Below are positions 43,392 to 52,027 of a stretch of DNA of 64,000 bases, piece by piece. The translations under genes and the position numbers were made by a program. Origin of the DNA: WJKG01 sp964627305 (GTDB lineage: Bacteria > Zixibacteria > MSB-5A5 > GN15 > FEB-12); assembly GCA_964627305.1 (NCBI GenBank), contig CAZVHP010000005.1:1-64000 (forward strand), written 5' to 3'. Position 1 is the first letter of the stretch. Every line of letters starts with the position of its first letter. The notes under the pieces are model-generated. The model ran no database searches. It had not been told where the DNA came from and saw nothing but the letters and a program-made list of their open reading frames with translations.

Positions 43392-45079
43392 AACTAACCG
43401 CCCGCACGGTGCTTCTGTTTGCCGCTCTCGCGGCACTCGCCCTGCTGAATCTACAATGCGCCGAAACGGCACCACCGCCCGGAGGGGAACCGGACCGAAC
43501 CGGACCGCGTCTGCTGCGATCAGAGCCCGCCAGCGGAGAGGTTTCGGTACCACCGTCGGATCGGATCACTCTTCACTTCTCTGAACACGTTGTTGAACCG
43601 AGGACAAAGGATGTCGTCTTCATTACGCCTCGCCAGAGCGAGCCTCCGAAATTGCGCTGGCGTGGAGACCGGCTGGAAATCCAACTGGCCGAGCCGTTCC
43701 GTGATAACACGACTTACATCCTCTCGGTGAGCTCCGATGTCGCTGACCTGCGGGGCAACCGGCTTGACAGCTCATTGTCGATGGCTTTCTCTACCGGTCC
43801 CACCATCGACTCCGGCCGCATCGGCGGAATTGTGCTGGACAGGGACAAGCCACAGGCAGGGATTCTCGTTGGTTTGTATGACCGAAGCAGGCTCGACAGC
43901 ACAACCGCGTTTGACGCCATATACCCTGATTATCTCTCTCAGACGAATGCCTCAGGCAGATTCGAGCTGCACTATCTGCCCCCGAAAGACTACCGACTCA
44001 TAGCCTTCAAGGACGCCAACCGGGACGAGCGCTTCAACCCGATGCGTGAGCAGTGGGCTGTGCCCACGAGGCCAATTGACGTTCAGGCGCAGCCGCCGAT
44101 GGACAGTCTCTATCTGGTACTGGCGCCACCGCCAGACACCACAACACCCAAGGTCATTGCGGCTACCGGAGTTACCGGCAGCATGGTGAAGATAAGGTTG
44201 AGTTCGGAGATACCGCTCAACCAGTTGAGCGCGCGACCGAGCGACATCCTCCTGTCATCGGTTGAGAACCCCGGTCGTCACCACCCGGCTCTTGGATTCC
44301 TCGAATTCCGAATGGAGAAGACCTCCACGATCAGCGCCTACTTCGGGGCGTTAGCGGACAGCCTCTTTCGGCTTGAAGTGACCCACGACGCCGCTGTGCC
44401 ACCGATGGTGAAGGACTCGGTCCGGCTCCGCTTCCCCAGAGACGAGACCCCGCCCGCGGTAGCCGCCGTTCCATTTCATACGAAGGAGCTTTTTCTCCGC
44501 GATGTTGAGCTGTATCTGGATTTCACCGAACCTCTGGACAGCAGCCTGTTGACGACCGAGACGTTCACGCTGGTGAACAGGTCTGACAGTACTGTACCTG
44601 TCGAGTGGCGAATATCGAATCCATTCAGTATTGACCTGATCCCTCAGACGCTGGTCGAGGCGGAGGGTTATACGCTGACAATGGTTGAATTCGAGATTGG
44701 GGATCTGGCCGGCAACCTTCTCGGTGACTCGCTCCGGGAGTATCGTTTCTCCACCTACGATCCCGATCAACTGGGCATGATTTCCGGTTCCGTGACAGTC
44801 GAACGTCCCGGACACGAACTGGATCCGGTACTGCTCACCTTTACGCGGGTAGGCGATAAGGCAGCCTTCGACCTCACGGTGACAGAAAGAGTCTTCTCTT
44901 TGTCTGTCCCAGCCGGAAAGTACCTGCTGCACGGCTTCGCTGACTCCGATGACAGCGGTGAGCGCAGTCTCGGCAACATACAGCCAGAAAGATACGCTGA
45001 ACCGATAGACTGGTATCCTGACACTATCGCCGTTCGGGCACGGTTCGAGACCGCGGGAGTAGAATTCATCATAAGGTGA
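43388..45079 (+). CDS. Ig-like (SbsA-type) domain lipoprotein
   Basis: A 563-residue lipoprotein starting with TTG 43388, overlapping the TPR stop. Signal LLFAALAALALLNLQC gives lipidated Cys near residue 24, followed by a Pro/Gly spacer. A first SbsA/Ig-like domain (about 40-135) has SEPASGEVSVPPSDRITLHF and RDNTTYILSVSSDVADLRGN. A carboxypeptidase-regulatory-like beta domain (about 140-220) has GILVGLYD and YRLIAFKDANRDERFNPM. Later segments repeat the Ig-like pattern, with LYLDFTEPLDSSL and LADLAGNLLGDSL-like text. The end has YLLHGFADSDDSGERSLGN. This architecture is common in FCB-group lipoproteins of unknown function. Confidence 0.83.
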   Translation: MKLTARTVLLFAALAALALLNLQCAETAPPPGGEPDRTGPRLLRSEPASGEVSVPPSDRITLHFSEHVVEPRTKDVVFITPRQSEPPKLRWRGDRLEIQLAEPFRDNTTYILSVSSDVADLRGNRLDSSLSMAFSTGPTIDSGRIGGIVLDRDKPQAGILVGLYDRSRLDSTTAFDAIYPDYLSQTNASGRFELHYLPPKDYRLIAFKDANRDERFNPMREQWAVPTRPIDVQAQPPMDSLYLVLAPPPDTTTPKVIAATGVTGSMVKIRLSSEIPLNQLSARPSDILLSSVENPGRHHPALGFLEFRMEKTSTISAYFGALADSLFRLEVTHDAAVPPMVKDSVRLRFPRDETPPAVAAVPFHTKELFLRDVELYLDFTEPLDSSLLTTETFTLVNRSDSTVPVEWRISNPFSIDLIPQTLVEAEGYTLTMVEFEIGDLAGNLLGDSLREYRFSTYDPDQLGMISGSVTVERPGHELDPVLLTFTRVGDKAAFDLTVTERVFSLSVPAGKYLLHGFADSDDSGERSLGNIQPERYAEPIDWYPDTIAVRARFETAGVEFIIR

Positions 45080-45149
45080 AGAGCCTACTCAGGTGTCGGT
45101 GTTGTTGGAACTACGACTGCAGTTCGCGATATTGGGATGCCAAACGAAA

Positions 45150-45175
45150 GCGGCCGAAATTATCGTTTCGACCGC
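45150..45175. terminator. Bidirectional hairpin between convergent genes
   Basis: GCGGCCGAAA (45150-45159) and TTTCGACCGC (45166-45175) form a 10-bp stem with one mismatch and a 6-base loop. It lies between the stops of the Ig-like lipoprotein (45079) and the OmpA lipoprotein (45212). There is no long T-run. Confidence 0.5.
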
Positions 45176-45211
45176 CATATTCTGCACTGAAACCTGCTTG
45201 CGATGAACTGC

Positions 45212-45802
45212 TTAGCCTCTCATGTTACCCCAGATCTTGAGGGTCACGCGACGGTTCTTGGAGGCTGACCCACGTTCATCCGGCATGGCGACCGGGCGCT
45301 CCTTGCCATAGGATATGACGAACATACGGTAAAGTGACGTACCGAAGCGGTCTGCGAGATACCGCTTGGCGGCCTCGGCGCGCTTCTCTCCCAACATGAG
45401 ATTGTACTTGGCATTGCCGGTGCGGTCGGTGTGCCCTGCGATTTCGATCAGTGAGCTGGGGTTCTGCTCCATCACTTCGCCGGCTTCGTTGAGCACCATC
45501 GCGGCGGCGTCGGTGACGTCCCACGAATCGAACTCGAAATTGATTTCACCGGACCAGATAACCTGATAATTTTCGAACCCTTTGGCCTCGTTCACCGCCA
45601 TATCGACGCGGCTGGACAGCTTGTCGGCCAGCTCCCGCAGCTTGGCGATCTCCTGATCCGTGTCGGCCTTGGCGGTGTTGATCTTCGCGTTCATCCGCGA
45701 TTCAGACTGCTGAATCTGCTGGTCGACATAGCTCTGTTTGACTCCGCAGCCGACCATGGCCACCGCCAACACCAAAATCAGAATGAGTTGCGTTCCCTTC
45801 AT
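45212..45802 (-). CDS. OmpA/Pal-like peptidoglycan-binding lipoprotein
   Basis: A 196-residue outer membrane lipoprotein. ATG 45802 follows AAGGAAAGGG; the upstream frame to 45913 has no signal. Signal LILILVLAVAMVGCG gives lipidated Cys at about residue 19. Then a coiled-coil stretch (SYVDQQIQQSESRMNAKINT to about residue 75, as in Lpp-like linkers) and a C-terminal OmpA domain: INFEFDSWDVTDAAAMVL, IEIAGHTDRTGNAKYNLMLG, EKRAEAAKRYL and the ASKNRRVTLKIW Arg pair that binds diaminopimelate. It anchors the outer membrane to peptidoglycan; it is not linked to tol genes here. Confidence 0.92.
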   Translation of the reverse strand: MKGTQLILILVLAVAMVGCGVKQSYVDQQIQQSESRMNAKINTAKADTDQEIAKLRELADKLSSRVDMAVNEAKGFENYQVIWSGEINFEFDSWDVTDAAAMVLNEAGEVMEQNPSSLIEIAGHTDRTGNAKYNLMLGEKRAEAAKRYLADRFGTSLYRMFVISYGKERPVAMPDERGSASKNRRVTLKIWGNMRG

Positions 45803-45935
45803 ACCAGACACCCTTTCCTTAGATTTATCAGCACTTACAGTAAGAACGTCCATGTCATCACTGCTCAAGTTAGCCTCAGGAATGAGTCGATGCAAGCAAT
45901 AAATTCCCGGCATTCGGAGTTATCATATTGTCCCA

Positions 45936-46760
45936 TCATTGCTTAACAGCGCCAGCAGTGATCCCCGAGACCACCTGCCGCTGTAGGATCGCGAACAGAG
46001 CCAGAACCGGCAGCACCGCGATCGATGAGCCGGCCATCAGGTGCTGCCAGTCAATTGCCTGGTGTCCCTGAAGTAGAGCCAGCCCGACCGGCAGTGTTCG
46101 AAGTTCATCGCTTGATGTCAGAATAAACGGAAATAAAAAGGAGTTCCAATTGGTGAAAAACACCTGAATAGCCAGTACGGCCAGCGCCGGCTTGCACAGC
46201 GGCATCACGATCTGAAACAGTATACGGAATTCCCCGGCGCCATCGATCCGCGCCGCCTCTTCCATGGAGGGAGGGATCGACTCAATGTATTGCTTCACAA
46301 GGAATATCCCTATCGGGTTGACCAACCAGGGGAGAATGAGTGCGAAATAGGTGTCGTACAGCCCGGCGCGGACCATGAGGACGTACATGGGAATAATGAC
46401 AATGTGCACCGGAATCATCAGTACGAGTATCACCGAGATGAACAGCAGTCTGTTGCTCAGGCTACGGTAGCGGGCCAGCGCATAGGCCACCATGAAGCAA
46501 AACAGGATGTTGCCCGCCACGACGACCACCGCGACCAGAGACGAATTGAACAGGTAACGGCCCATTCCGGAGGACCGAAAAAGACTCAGGTAGTTTGCCA
46601 GGGTAAAAGCTCCCGAAATCAGTCGCTCGAACCCGACTCCGCCCGGACCAAGCAGCGATACGCGGAACATCCACAACAAAGGGAAGATCATGATCGTCAG
46701 GATGACGATCAACACGGCGTACCGACACAGCGTCGCCAGTGGACGGATTTGCCTCACCAC
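45936..46760 (-). CDS. Sugar ABC transporter permease (MalG type)
   Basis: One of two inner membrane permeases of a carbohydrate importer. 274 residues, six helices. EAARIDGAGEFRILFQIVMP LCKPALA (about residues 183-205) is the EAA loop that contacts the ATPase. It overlaps the MalF-type gene by seven bases and ends the operon. No ATPase gene lies in the window, so a shared MsmX/UgpC-like ATPase must be encoded elsewhere. A substrate such as trehalose or another disaccharide is possible but not shown. Confidence 0.93.
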   Translation of the reverse strand: MVRQIRPLATLCRYAVLIVILTIMIFPLLWMFRVSLLGPGGVGFERLISGAFTLANYLSLFRSSGMGRYLFNSSLVAVVVVAGNILFCFMVAYALARYRSLSNRLLFISVILVLMIPVHIVIIPMYVLMVRAGLYDTYFALILPWLVNPIGIFLVKQYIESIPPSMEEAARIDGAGEFRILFQIVMPLCKPALAVLAIQVFFTNWNSFLFPFILTSSDELRTLPVGLALLQGHQAIDWQHLMAGSSIAVLPVLALFAILQRQVVSGITAGAVKQ

Positions 46761-47623
46761 AGGGGAGTCCTCCTTCGCAGCATAAGGAACTGCGCGACAG
46801 AGAAGACGGCGATGATCACCAGCAGGATGTAGGCCGCCGCTGAGGCATAGCCGAACGCGAACCCTGTCGTCAGGCCACGGTCATAGACGAAGTAGACCGC
46901 AGTCATGGTGTCGAACTTGCCCTTGGTCATGACGAATATCTCGATGAAGACCTGAAACGACTTGATGGAGTTGATCACCAGCACAAACAGCATAGTCGGT
47001 TTGAGCAGCGGCAGGGTGATGCTGAAGAATTGCCGGACTCGACCGGCTCCGCTGATTTCTGCTGCTTCGTAAAGTTCGTCAGGAATCGCCTTTAACCCGG
47101 ACAGGAAGACGAGCATGTAGTAGCCGACGGACATCCAGACATCCATGGCCATAATGGCATACAATGCCGTTCCCCGATCCTGAAGAAACCCGTACTCTGG
47201 TACTGTCAGGCCCACCATTTCGGCCAGCATGGCGACATAACCGCCCCGCTGGTACAGGCTGGTGAATATCAGCGCAATGACCACCAGCGACGTAATCGAT
47301 GGTACAAAGAAGCCGGACCGGAAGAAGCCCCTGCCGGGGAATTTGCGGTTCAGCAGCAATGCCATGCCCAGCGAAATCACAGTCGTGAAGGGGATAGTGC
47401 CGATCACGAATATGAAGGTGTTTTCCAGCGCATTTCGAAAATCGGGGTCGGTCAGCAAATGCCGGTAGTTGTCCCACCCGATCCAGCGCCACTGTGGGTC
47501 CAGAAGCTGATAGTCCGTGAACCCGACAATCAGCGAGTAAACGACGGGAAACAGCCAGAAGGCCCCGAAGGTTACGACCCATGGCAAGGCCAGCAACCAA
47601 GCCGTCGATCGGGAGAGCCTCAT
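46754..47623 (-). CDS. Sugar ABC transporter permease (MalF type)
   Basis: The second permease, 289 residues with six helices. It starts TAWLLALPWVVTFGAFWLFP and has GLTVPEYGFLQDRGTALYAI in the periplasmic loop. Its EAA loop is EAAEISGAGRVRQFFSITLP. It overlaps the binding-protein gene at its start (ATGA type) and the MalG-type gene at its end. Confidence 0.93.
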   Translation of the reverse strand: MRLSRSTAWLLALPWVVTFGAFWLFPVVYSLIVGFTDYQLLDPQWRWIGWDNYRHLLTDPDFRNALENTFIFVIGTIPFTTVISLGMALLLNRKFPGRGFFRSGFFVPSITSLVVIALIFTSLYQRGGYVAMLAEMVGLTVPEYGFLQDRGTALYAIMAMDVWMSVGYYMLVFLSGLKAIPDELYEAAEISGAGRVRQFFSITLPLLKPTMLFVLVINSIKSFQVFIEIFVMTKGKFDTMTAVYFVYDRGLTTGFAFGYASAAAYILLVIIAVFSVAQFLMLRRRTPLW

Positions 47624-48828
47624 CTGGCCTTCAACTGCCGCACCTTCAGCGAGGCCTTGCGAAGAGCCTCGGCCGGATACCCCGAACCGAACAAGGCATC
47701 CTCGACCGCTTCTTCGATAGCGGCCTCGATTCTCACCCAGTCAGGATCAACCGGTGGGTGCCGGGACAGATTCATCTGCTTGATGAACGTTTGAAGGTGC
47801 ATATCGGAGGTGAAGTAGTCATCCTGCTGAGCCGCAAGGCTGGAAGGATTAGCGGCCTGAGCAGCCCGGCAGAATCGTATCTGATTCTCCGGCGAAGTGA
47901 TGAAGTCAATAAGCTTCATCGCTGCATCCTTGTTCTCTGAGGCGTTGTTGACAGCAAGGAACTCTCCGCCCATGAACGACAGGCCCGGGAATTTCGGTCC
48001 GGGGATCAAGAAGGACGCAAGCTCGATGTCGCGGTTCTCCTTTTGTATCCGCTTTAGCAACCAGTCGCCTGAGAGCACATAGCCGACCTTACCGTCAAGA
48101 AACGCATCCTCGATACCGCGCTGACTGGCGACATAGCCGACCTCATCGTGAAGCTGCTTATACTTGCGCAGGCCGTCAATTGCGGGCATTGCGGCCAACA
48201 GCACGTACTTGCCATCGTCACTGAATACCCGACCTCCGGATGACCAAAAGAACGGCAGGAATTTCTTGTAGAGGCGGTGCTTCTCAGGAGCATTGGATCC
48301 CCAGCCATAGATGTCATCGCCGAGCCGGTGAATCGCCTGAGCCGACCGGAGTAAGTCGACATACTGGATGGGAACGAAATCGTCATCAAAGCCGGCCTGA
48401 CGGAGCAGGCCGCGATTGGCAAACAGAACCCTGGTGCCGAGAACCCAGGGCTTGGCATACACGCGGCCGTCATAGGTTGCCATGCTCCAGCCCTGGAAGG
48501 CGGCGCTGTCGTCGGTGATGAACTTGCTGATATCAGCAAGGTGCCCTTTGTCAGCGAACTGGGCAATCCAGTCCGAGCCAAGCTCCAGTACATCCGGACC
48601 CCGCCCTGACGCAAGGGCAATAACTATCTTCTCATGGCCGTTAGACCAGGTCAGGTCATGCAGTTTGACTTGAATGCCGGGATTGGCCCGCTCAAAGTCC
48701 GCTACAATGGACTCTATGACCGGCTTAATGTCGGAGTCGGTCCAGAACTGCCACCATTCAATGGTCGTGCTCATGGCACTGGAACCCACGAGCAGACAGA
48801 AGAGTGTGAGTACAACGATTCTTTTCAT
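47620..48828 (-). CDS. Sugar ABC transporter substrate-binding protein
   Basis: A periplasmic solute-binding protein of 402 residues from ATG 48828 (signal RIVVLTLFCLLVGSSAMS); the frame extends to 48924 and an ATG at 48858 is an alternative. Family 1 features: IEWWQFWTDSDIKPVIESIV, DFERANPGIQVKLHDL, ALASGRGPDVLELGSDW and, further on, MGGEFLAVNNASENKDAAMKLIDFI. No lipobox Cys is seen. First gene of the importer operon; the two permeases follow with 4- and 7-base overlaps. Confidence 0.93.
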   Translation of the reverse strand: MKRIVVLTLFCLLVGSSAMSTTIEWWQFWTDSDIKPVIESIVADFERANPGIQVKLHDLTWSNGHEKIVIALASGRGPDVLELGSDWIAQFADKGHLADISKFITDDSAAFQGWSMATYDGRVYAKPWVLGTRVLFANRGLLRQAGFDDDFVPIQYVDLLRSAQAIHRLGDDIYGWGSNAPEKHRLYKKFLPFFWSSGGRVFSDDGKYVLLAAMPAIDGLRKYKQLHDEVGYVASQRGIEDAFLDGKVGYVLSGDWLLKRIQKENRDIELASFLIPGPKFPGLSFMGGEFLAVNNASENKDAAMKLIDFITSPENQIRFCRAAQAANPSSLAAQQDDYFTSDMHLQTFIKQMNLSRHPPVDPDWVRIEAAIEEAVEDALFGSGYPAEALRKASLKVRQLKAR

Positions 48829-48967
48829 TTCTCGGCGTACTTTCTCAGCGAAATTCATAGTTAGTGTTTCGTGTTTCCTGTCCGATAACAAAACGCCACC
48901 ATCCCCGCAGGTCAAGCAAAACAACTTTTAGTTGATAATCGGGTCATCTGCGGTCGATGTTGCCCGC

Positions 48968-49789
48968 ATGTTGATACACTCAGCGCTGATCATTGCCAGT
49001 GGCGCCACCCTGCTCGATATGGATCGTTTACCTACGCTGATCGCTTCAGTCGTGGCGATCATCATCGTGGCCTATGCTATCATTCGAAACCGAGGGGGAC
49101 GCAAATTCAAAATGCGTGAAATAGCCGGACTGAGTGCGCTGGACAACGCCGTTGGTCGTGCTACCGAAATGGCCCGCCCGGTCTTGTACACCCCGGGCTG
49201 GGGGGGAGACATCCAGCGACCCACGACCATTGCTTCGATGAACGTTCTCAGCCATGTCGCCGCCCGGACGGCTCGCTACAACTGCGAGCTTGTCTATCCG
49301 ACCCACGATCCGGTGATCATGGCTGTGGCGCAGGAGGTCGTGCGAGAGGCGTACGCCGATGCCGGCTTTCCGGACCGCTTCAAGGCGGACAACATCACCT
49401 ATGTAACGTCCTCGCAGTTCGGATATGCCGCCGCCGTCGATGGCATGATCGCGCGTGTTCAACCGGCCTCCATCTTTCTGCTCGGGACATTCGAGGCGGA
49501 ATCGCTGATTCTGGCCGAAACCGGCAACTCGATCGGCGCAATTCAAATCGCCGGTACCGACTCCACGATCCAGTTGGCATTCTTTATTGTTGCCTGCGAT
49601 TACACCTTGATCGGCGAGGAGCTGTTTGCCGCCTCCGGTTATCTGTCCGGGGATCAGTCTATCCTTGCGTCAGTGCAGGCACAGGACATGATGAAGGTCC
49701 TCATCGCCGGTTTCCTTGTCGTGGCTACCATTGCAGCAACTCTGTCGGCTGCTGGTATTCTTGATCCCGGCGCTTGGTGGAGGTTCTGA
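48968..49789 (+). CDS. DUF6754-like membrane protein
   Basis: A 273-residue inner membrane protein. ATG 48968 is chosen over TTG 48932; no good Shine-Dalgarno is visible for either. Two N-terminal hydrophobic segments (about 3-38), a central soluble domain and two more membrane segments (about 190-215 and 250-270). The soluble part carries LDNAVGRATEMARPVLYTPG, TIASMNVLSHVAARTARYNC and FLLGTFEAESLILAETGN, with SIGAIQIAGTDSTIQLAFF. I associate this with the uncharacterised DUF6754 family. The stop overlaps the next start (TGATG). First of four tightly spaced membrane genes; function unknown. Confidence 0.75.
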   Translation: MLIHSALIIASGATLLDMDRLPTLIASVVAIIIVAYAIIRNRGGRKFKMREIAGLSALDNAVGRATEMARPVLYTPGWGGDIQRPTTIASMNVLSHVAARTARYNCELVYPTHDPVIMAVAQEVVREAYADAGFPDRFKADNITYVTSSQFGYAAAVDGMIARVQPASIFLLGTFEAESLILAETGNSIGAIQIAGTDSTIQLAFFIVACDYTLIGEELFAASGYLSGDQSILASVQAQDMMKVLIAGFLVVATIAATLSAAGILDPGAWWRF

Positions 49790-50409
49790 TGAATCGCAAG
49801 ATCGCGCTGATCATCTGCTTCATATTCGGCGTCGTGATGTTTCTGCAGTACTTCTCCGGTCATCCTGTCTCGCGGCGGATCAATCAGGCGATTCTGGAGT
49901 ACTGGCAGATCATATTCGCCTTCACCCTCGTAGTCGGGATTGTCGGGGTGATGCGAACAAACATAGAGAAGATCGGCAGGGGTGACGACGTCTTCTTCAG
50001 AGTGGTGACGCTGGCCGGCATCCTGATAATGCCCCTCCTGGCGCTGGTCTGGGGGATCAGGGCGGATACGCCGTTCATGTGGATGTTTGAGAATGTGCAG
50101 GCTCCCATGCAGGCCACAGTGTTCTCGCTGCTGGCGTTTTTTGTTGCCTCGGCCTCCTTTCGCGGTTTTCGGGCGCGATCGGCTCAGGCGACAGTTCTGC
50201 TGGTGTCGGCCTCCATCATCCTGCTCTCACGCAGTGCTCTGGGCGGGATTCTTGCCGATGAGATCCCGCAGTTTGCCGAATGGATGCGCAACTATCCCTC
50301 TATGTCGGCACGTCGGGCGATCCTGATCGGCATTGGCCTGGGGTCGATCACCACCTCGCTGCGAGTGATTCTCGGTATCGAACGAACCTGGCTGGGGGGG
50401 CGCCAATGA
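49789..50409 (+). CDS. Uncharacterised integral membrane protein (cluster gene 2)
   Basis: A 206-residue inner membrane protein with about six hydrophobic segments: IALIICFIFGVVMFLQYFSG at the start, IIFAFTLVVGIVGVM, a segment with VTLAGILIMPLLALVWGI, another near ATVFSLLAFFVASASF, and two near the C terminus. The start ATG overlaps the preceding stop (TGATG) and the end overlaps the next gene (ATGA). No family recognised. Confidence 0.75.
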   Translation: MNRKIALIICFIFGVVMFLQYFSGHPVSRRINQAILEYWQIIFAFTLVVGIVGVMRTNIEKIGRGDDVFFRVVTLAGILIMPLLALVWGIRADTPFMWMFENVQAPMQATVFSLLAFFVASASFRGFRARSAQATVLLVSASIILLSRSALGGILADEIPQFAEWMRNYPSMSARRAILIGIGLGSITTSLRVILGIERTWLGGRQ

Positions 50410-51218
50410 GACGACTTCAGCCCCGCCACTGGGTCTTTCTGGGCCTGTTGGTTGTCATTACCGTAGCCATGCTGCTTCGCGTTCCCCTGGCACTACGCAC
50501 CTCCCCGGAGACACAACGGCTGTACGATTACCTGAATGAATTGCCGGAGGGGTCAGTCTTGCTGATCTCATTTGATCACGAGGCCTCCTCGCTGCCGGAA
50601 ATCCGCCCCATCGCCGAGGCAATCCTTCGTCACGCCTTTGAGCGCGACCACAAGCTCATTGGACTGGCCCTGCTGGCCGAGGGGACGGTGATCGGGTACC
50701 GCCTCATGGAGCAGGTCGCCGCGGAGTACGGCCGCACCTACGGCGAGGATTACGTGTACCTCGGCTTCAAGCCCCAGTTCATTGCGGCTATTCTGTCTAT
50801 GGGAGAGTCGATTCCGGTCACGTTTCCGGTGGATTACCTTGGCTCGCCCTACACATCTCTGCCGCTCTCTGTCGACATAGGCAGTTATGCCGATGTCGCC
50901 GGTGTGATTTCGATCACCGACGGTTCCCTGACCACGCACTGGATCGAGTACGCCGGAGCGCGCTACAACCTGCGGGTACTTGGCGGGGTAACCGCGGCGA
51001 TGGTCACGACGTATGATCCATACGTATCATCAGGGCAGATGCACGCCATGATTGGCGGGTTGCGGGGGGCCGCGGAGTATGAGCAACTGATCAGAGTCAG
51101 CGGGGGAGGGCTTCGCGGTATGCTGGCCCAGTCGGCATCGCACATCTACATCCTGCTCCTCGTGTTGCTGGGCAACATCATCTACTGGCGCGAGCAGAGG
51201 AAGGCAGGGAAGAGGTAG
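50406..51218 (+). CDS. Uncharacterised protein with terminal membrane anchors (cluster gene 3)
   Basis: A 270-residue protein from ATG 50406 (ATGA overlap). One N-terminal helix (WVFLGLLVVITVAMLL) and one C-terminal helix (HIYILLLVLLGNIIYW) flank a soluble domain of about 200 residues. Notable text in the domain: GSVLLISFDHEASSLPEIRP, HAFERDHKLIGLALLAEG, GEDYVYLGFKPQFIAAIL and MGESIPVTFPVDYLG. Orientation suggests the domain lies outside the cytoplasm. No family recognised. Confidence 0.75.
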   Translation: MRRLQPRHWVFLGLLVVITVAMLLRVPLALRTSPETQRLYDYLNELPEGSVLLISFDHEASSLPEIRPIAEAILRHAFERDHKLIGLALLAEGTVIGYRLMEQVAAEYGRTYGEDYVYLGFKPQFIAAILSMGESIPVTFPVDYLGSPYTSLPLSVDIGSYADVAGVISITDGSLTTHWIEYAGARYNLRVLGGVTAAMVTTYDPYVSSGQMHAMIGGLRGAAEYEQLIRVSGGGLRGMLAQSASHIYILLLVLLGNIIYWREQRKAGKR

Positions 51219-51220
51219 CA

Positions 51221-51832
51221 ATGGATATTGGCACCATCATTGCCGGTTTGCTGACATTGGCCATCCTGACCTTCCTGTATCGCGATAATCCGATCTACAA
51301 GTTCGCGGAGTCACTGCTGATCGGGGTATCGATCGGGTATACCCTGGTGATTGTCTGGTCAACTACCCTAATGGACATCCTGTTCCGCCCGCTATTCGAT
51401 TCGGGCCAGCTTGTGCTGATCGTACCCCTGGTGCTCGGCCTGCTCATGTTCAGCCGCTTCCATCCACGAACGGCCCCGCTTTCCCGTATTCCCATTGCAG
51501 TGATGATTGGTTCCGGCGCAGGGGTCGCTATTCCAGTCATGCTTGAGGCGCGCACCCTCAGACAGATGACGGCCACAGTCGGACCGTTGATATCCGACGG
51601 TGGTTTCGATTTCTCCGTTCTGGTAGTGCTCGTCGGTGTTCTGAGCACCCTGTCGTATTTCTACTTCAGCCGCGAACACGAAGGGTTGTTTGGCCGGGTA
51701 TCGAAGATCGGGACCTACTTCCTGATGGTCTTTTTCGGCACTACCTTTGGCTACACGGTTATGTCGCGAATGTCCACCTTCATTGGTCGCATGGAGTTCC
51801 TGTTGACCGACTTCCTGCGGATAACGAAGTGA
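51221..51832 (+). CDS. Uncharacterised integral membrane protein (cluster gene 4)
   Basis: A 203-residue polytopic protein with about six hydrophobic segments, from DIGTIIAGLLTLAILTFLYR to YFLMVFFGTTFGYTVMSR. It starts two bases after the stop of gene 3. Together with the three preceding genes it looks like one multi-subunit membrane complex. A role in transport, secretion or energy coupling cannot be told. Confidence 0.75.
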   Translation: MDIGTIIAGLLTLAILTFLYRDNPIYKFAESLLIGVSIGYTLVIVWSTTLMDILFRPLFDSGQLVLIVPLVLGLLMFSRFHPRTAPLSRIPIAVMIGSGAGVAIPVMLEARTLRQMTATVGPLISDGGFDFSVLVVLVGVLSTLSYFYFSREHEGLFGRVSKIGTYFLMVFFGTTFGYTVMSRMSTFIGRMEFLLTDFLRITK

Positions 51833-51845
51833 TTGCCTCCCCGGC

Positions 51846-51869
51846 GCAGGAGGAGCTGCAGGAGGAGCT
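51846..51869 (+). repeat. Tandem 12-bp direct repeat containing two Shine-Dalgarno sites
   Basis: GCAGGAGGAGCT occurs twice without a gap (51846-51857 and 51858-51869). Each copy contains AGGAGG. The second is about ten bases from the ATG of the small zinc-ribbon gene at 51878. Confidence 0.75.
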
Positions 51870-51877
51870 GTGGTGCT

Positions 51878-52027
51878 ATGTTCTGCCCTAAGTGCCGAAT
51901 CAAGATGCGCGAGCTGAGGCGTTCCTTTCATAAGCAGCGCAAGTGGGTGTGCCCCGGCTGCCGACAGGTTCGATTCCAGCGCCTGCCCGGTCGACAACGC
52001 CAGGGGAGAAGACCGCTACGTGACTGA
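51878..52027 (+). CDS. Very small zinc-ribbon protein
   Basis: A 49-residue basic protein. FCPKCRIKMRELRRSF then WVCPGCRQVRF: two CxxC knuckles 18 residues apart, typical of a zinc ribbon, followed by a very basic tail. GGAGGAG (51861-51867) is ten bases upstream. It overlaps the start of the DUF72 gene by eight bases. A nucleic-acid-binding role is possible; no family is assigned. Confidence 0.6.
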   Translation: MFCPKCRIKMRELRRSFHKQRKWVCPGCRQVRFQRLPGRQRQGRRPLRD

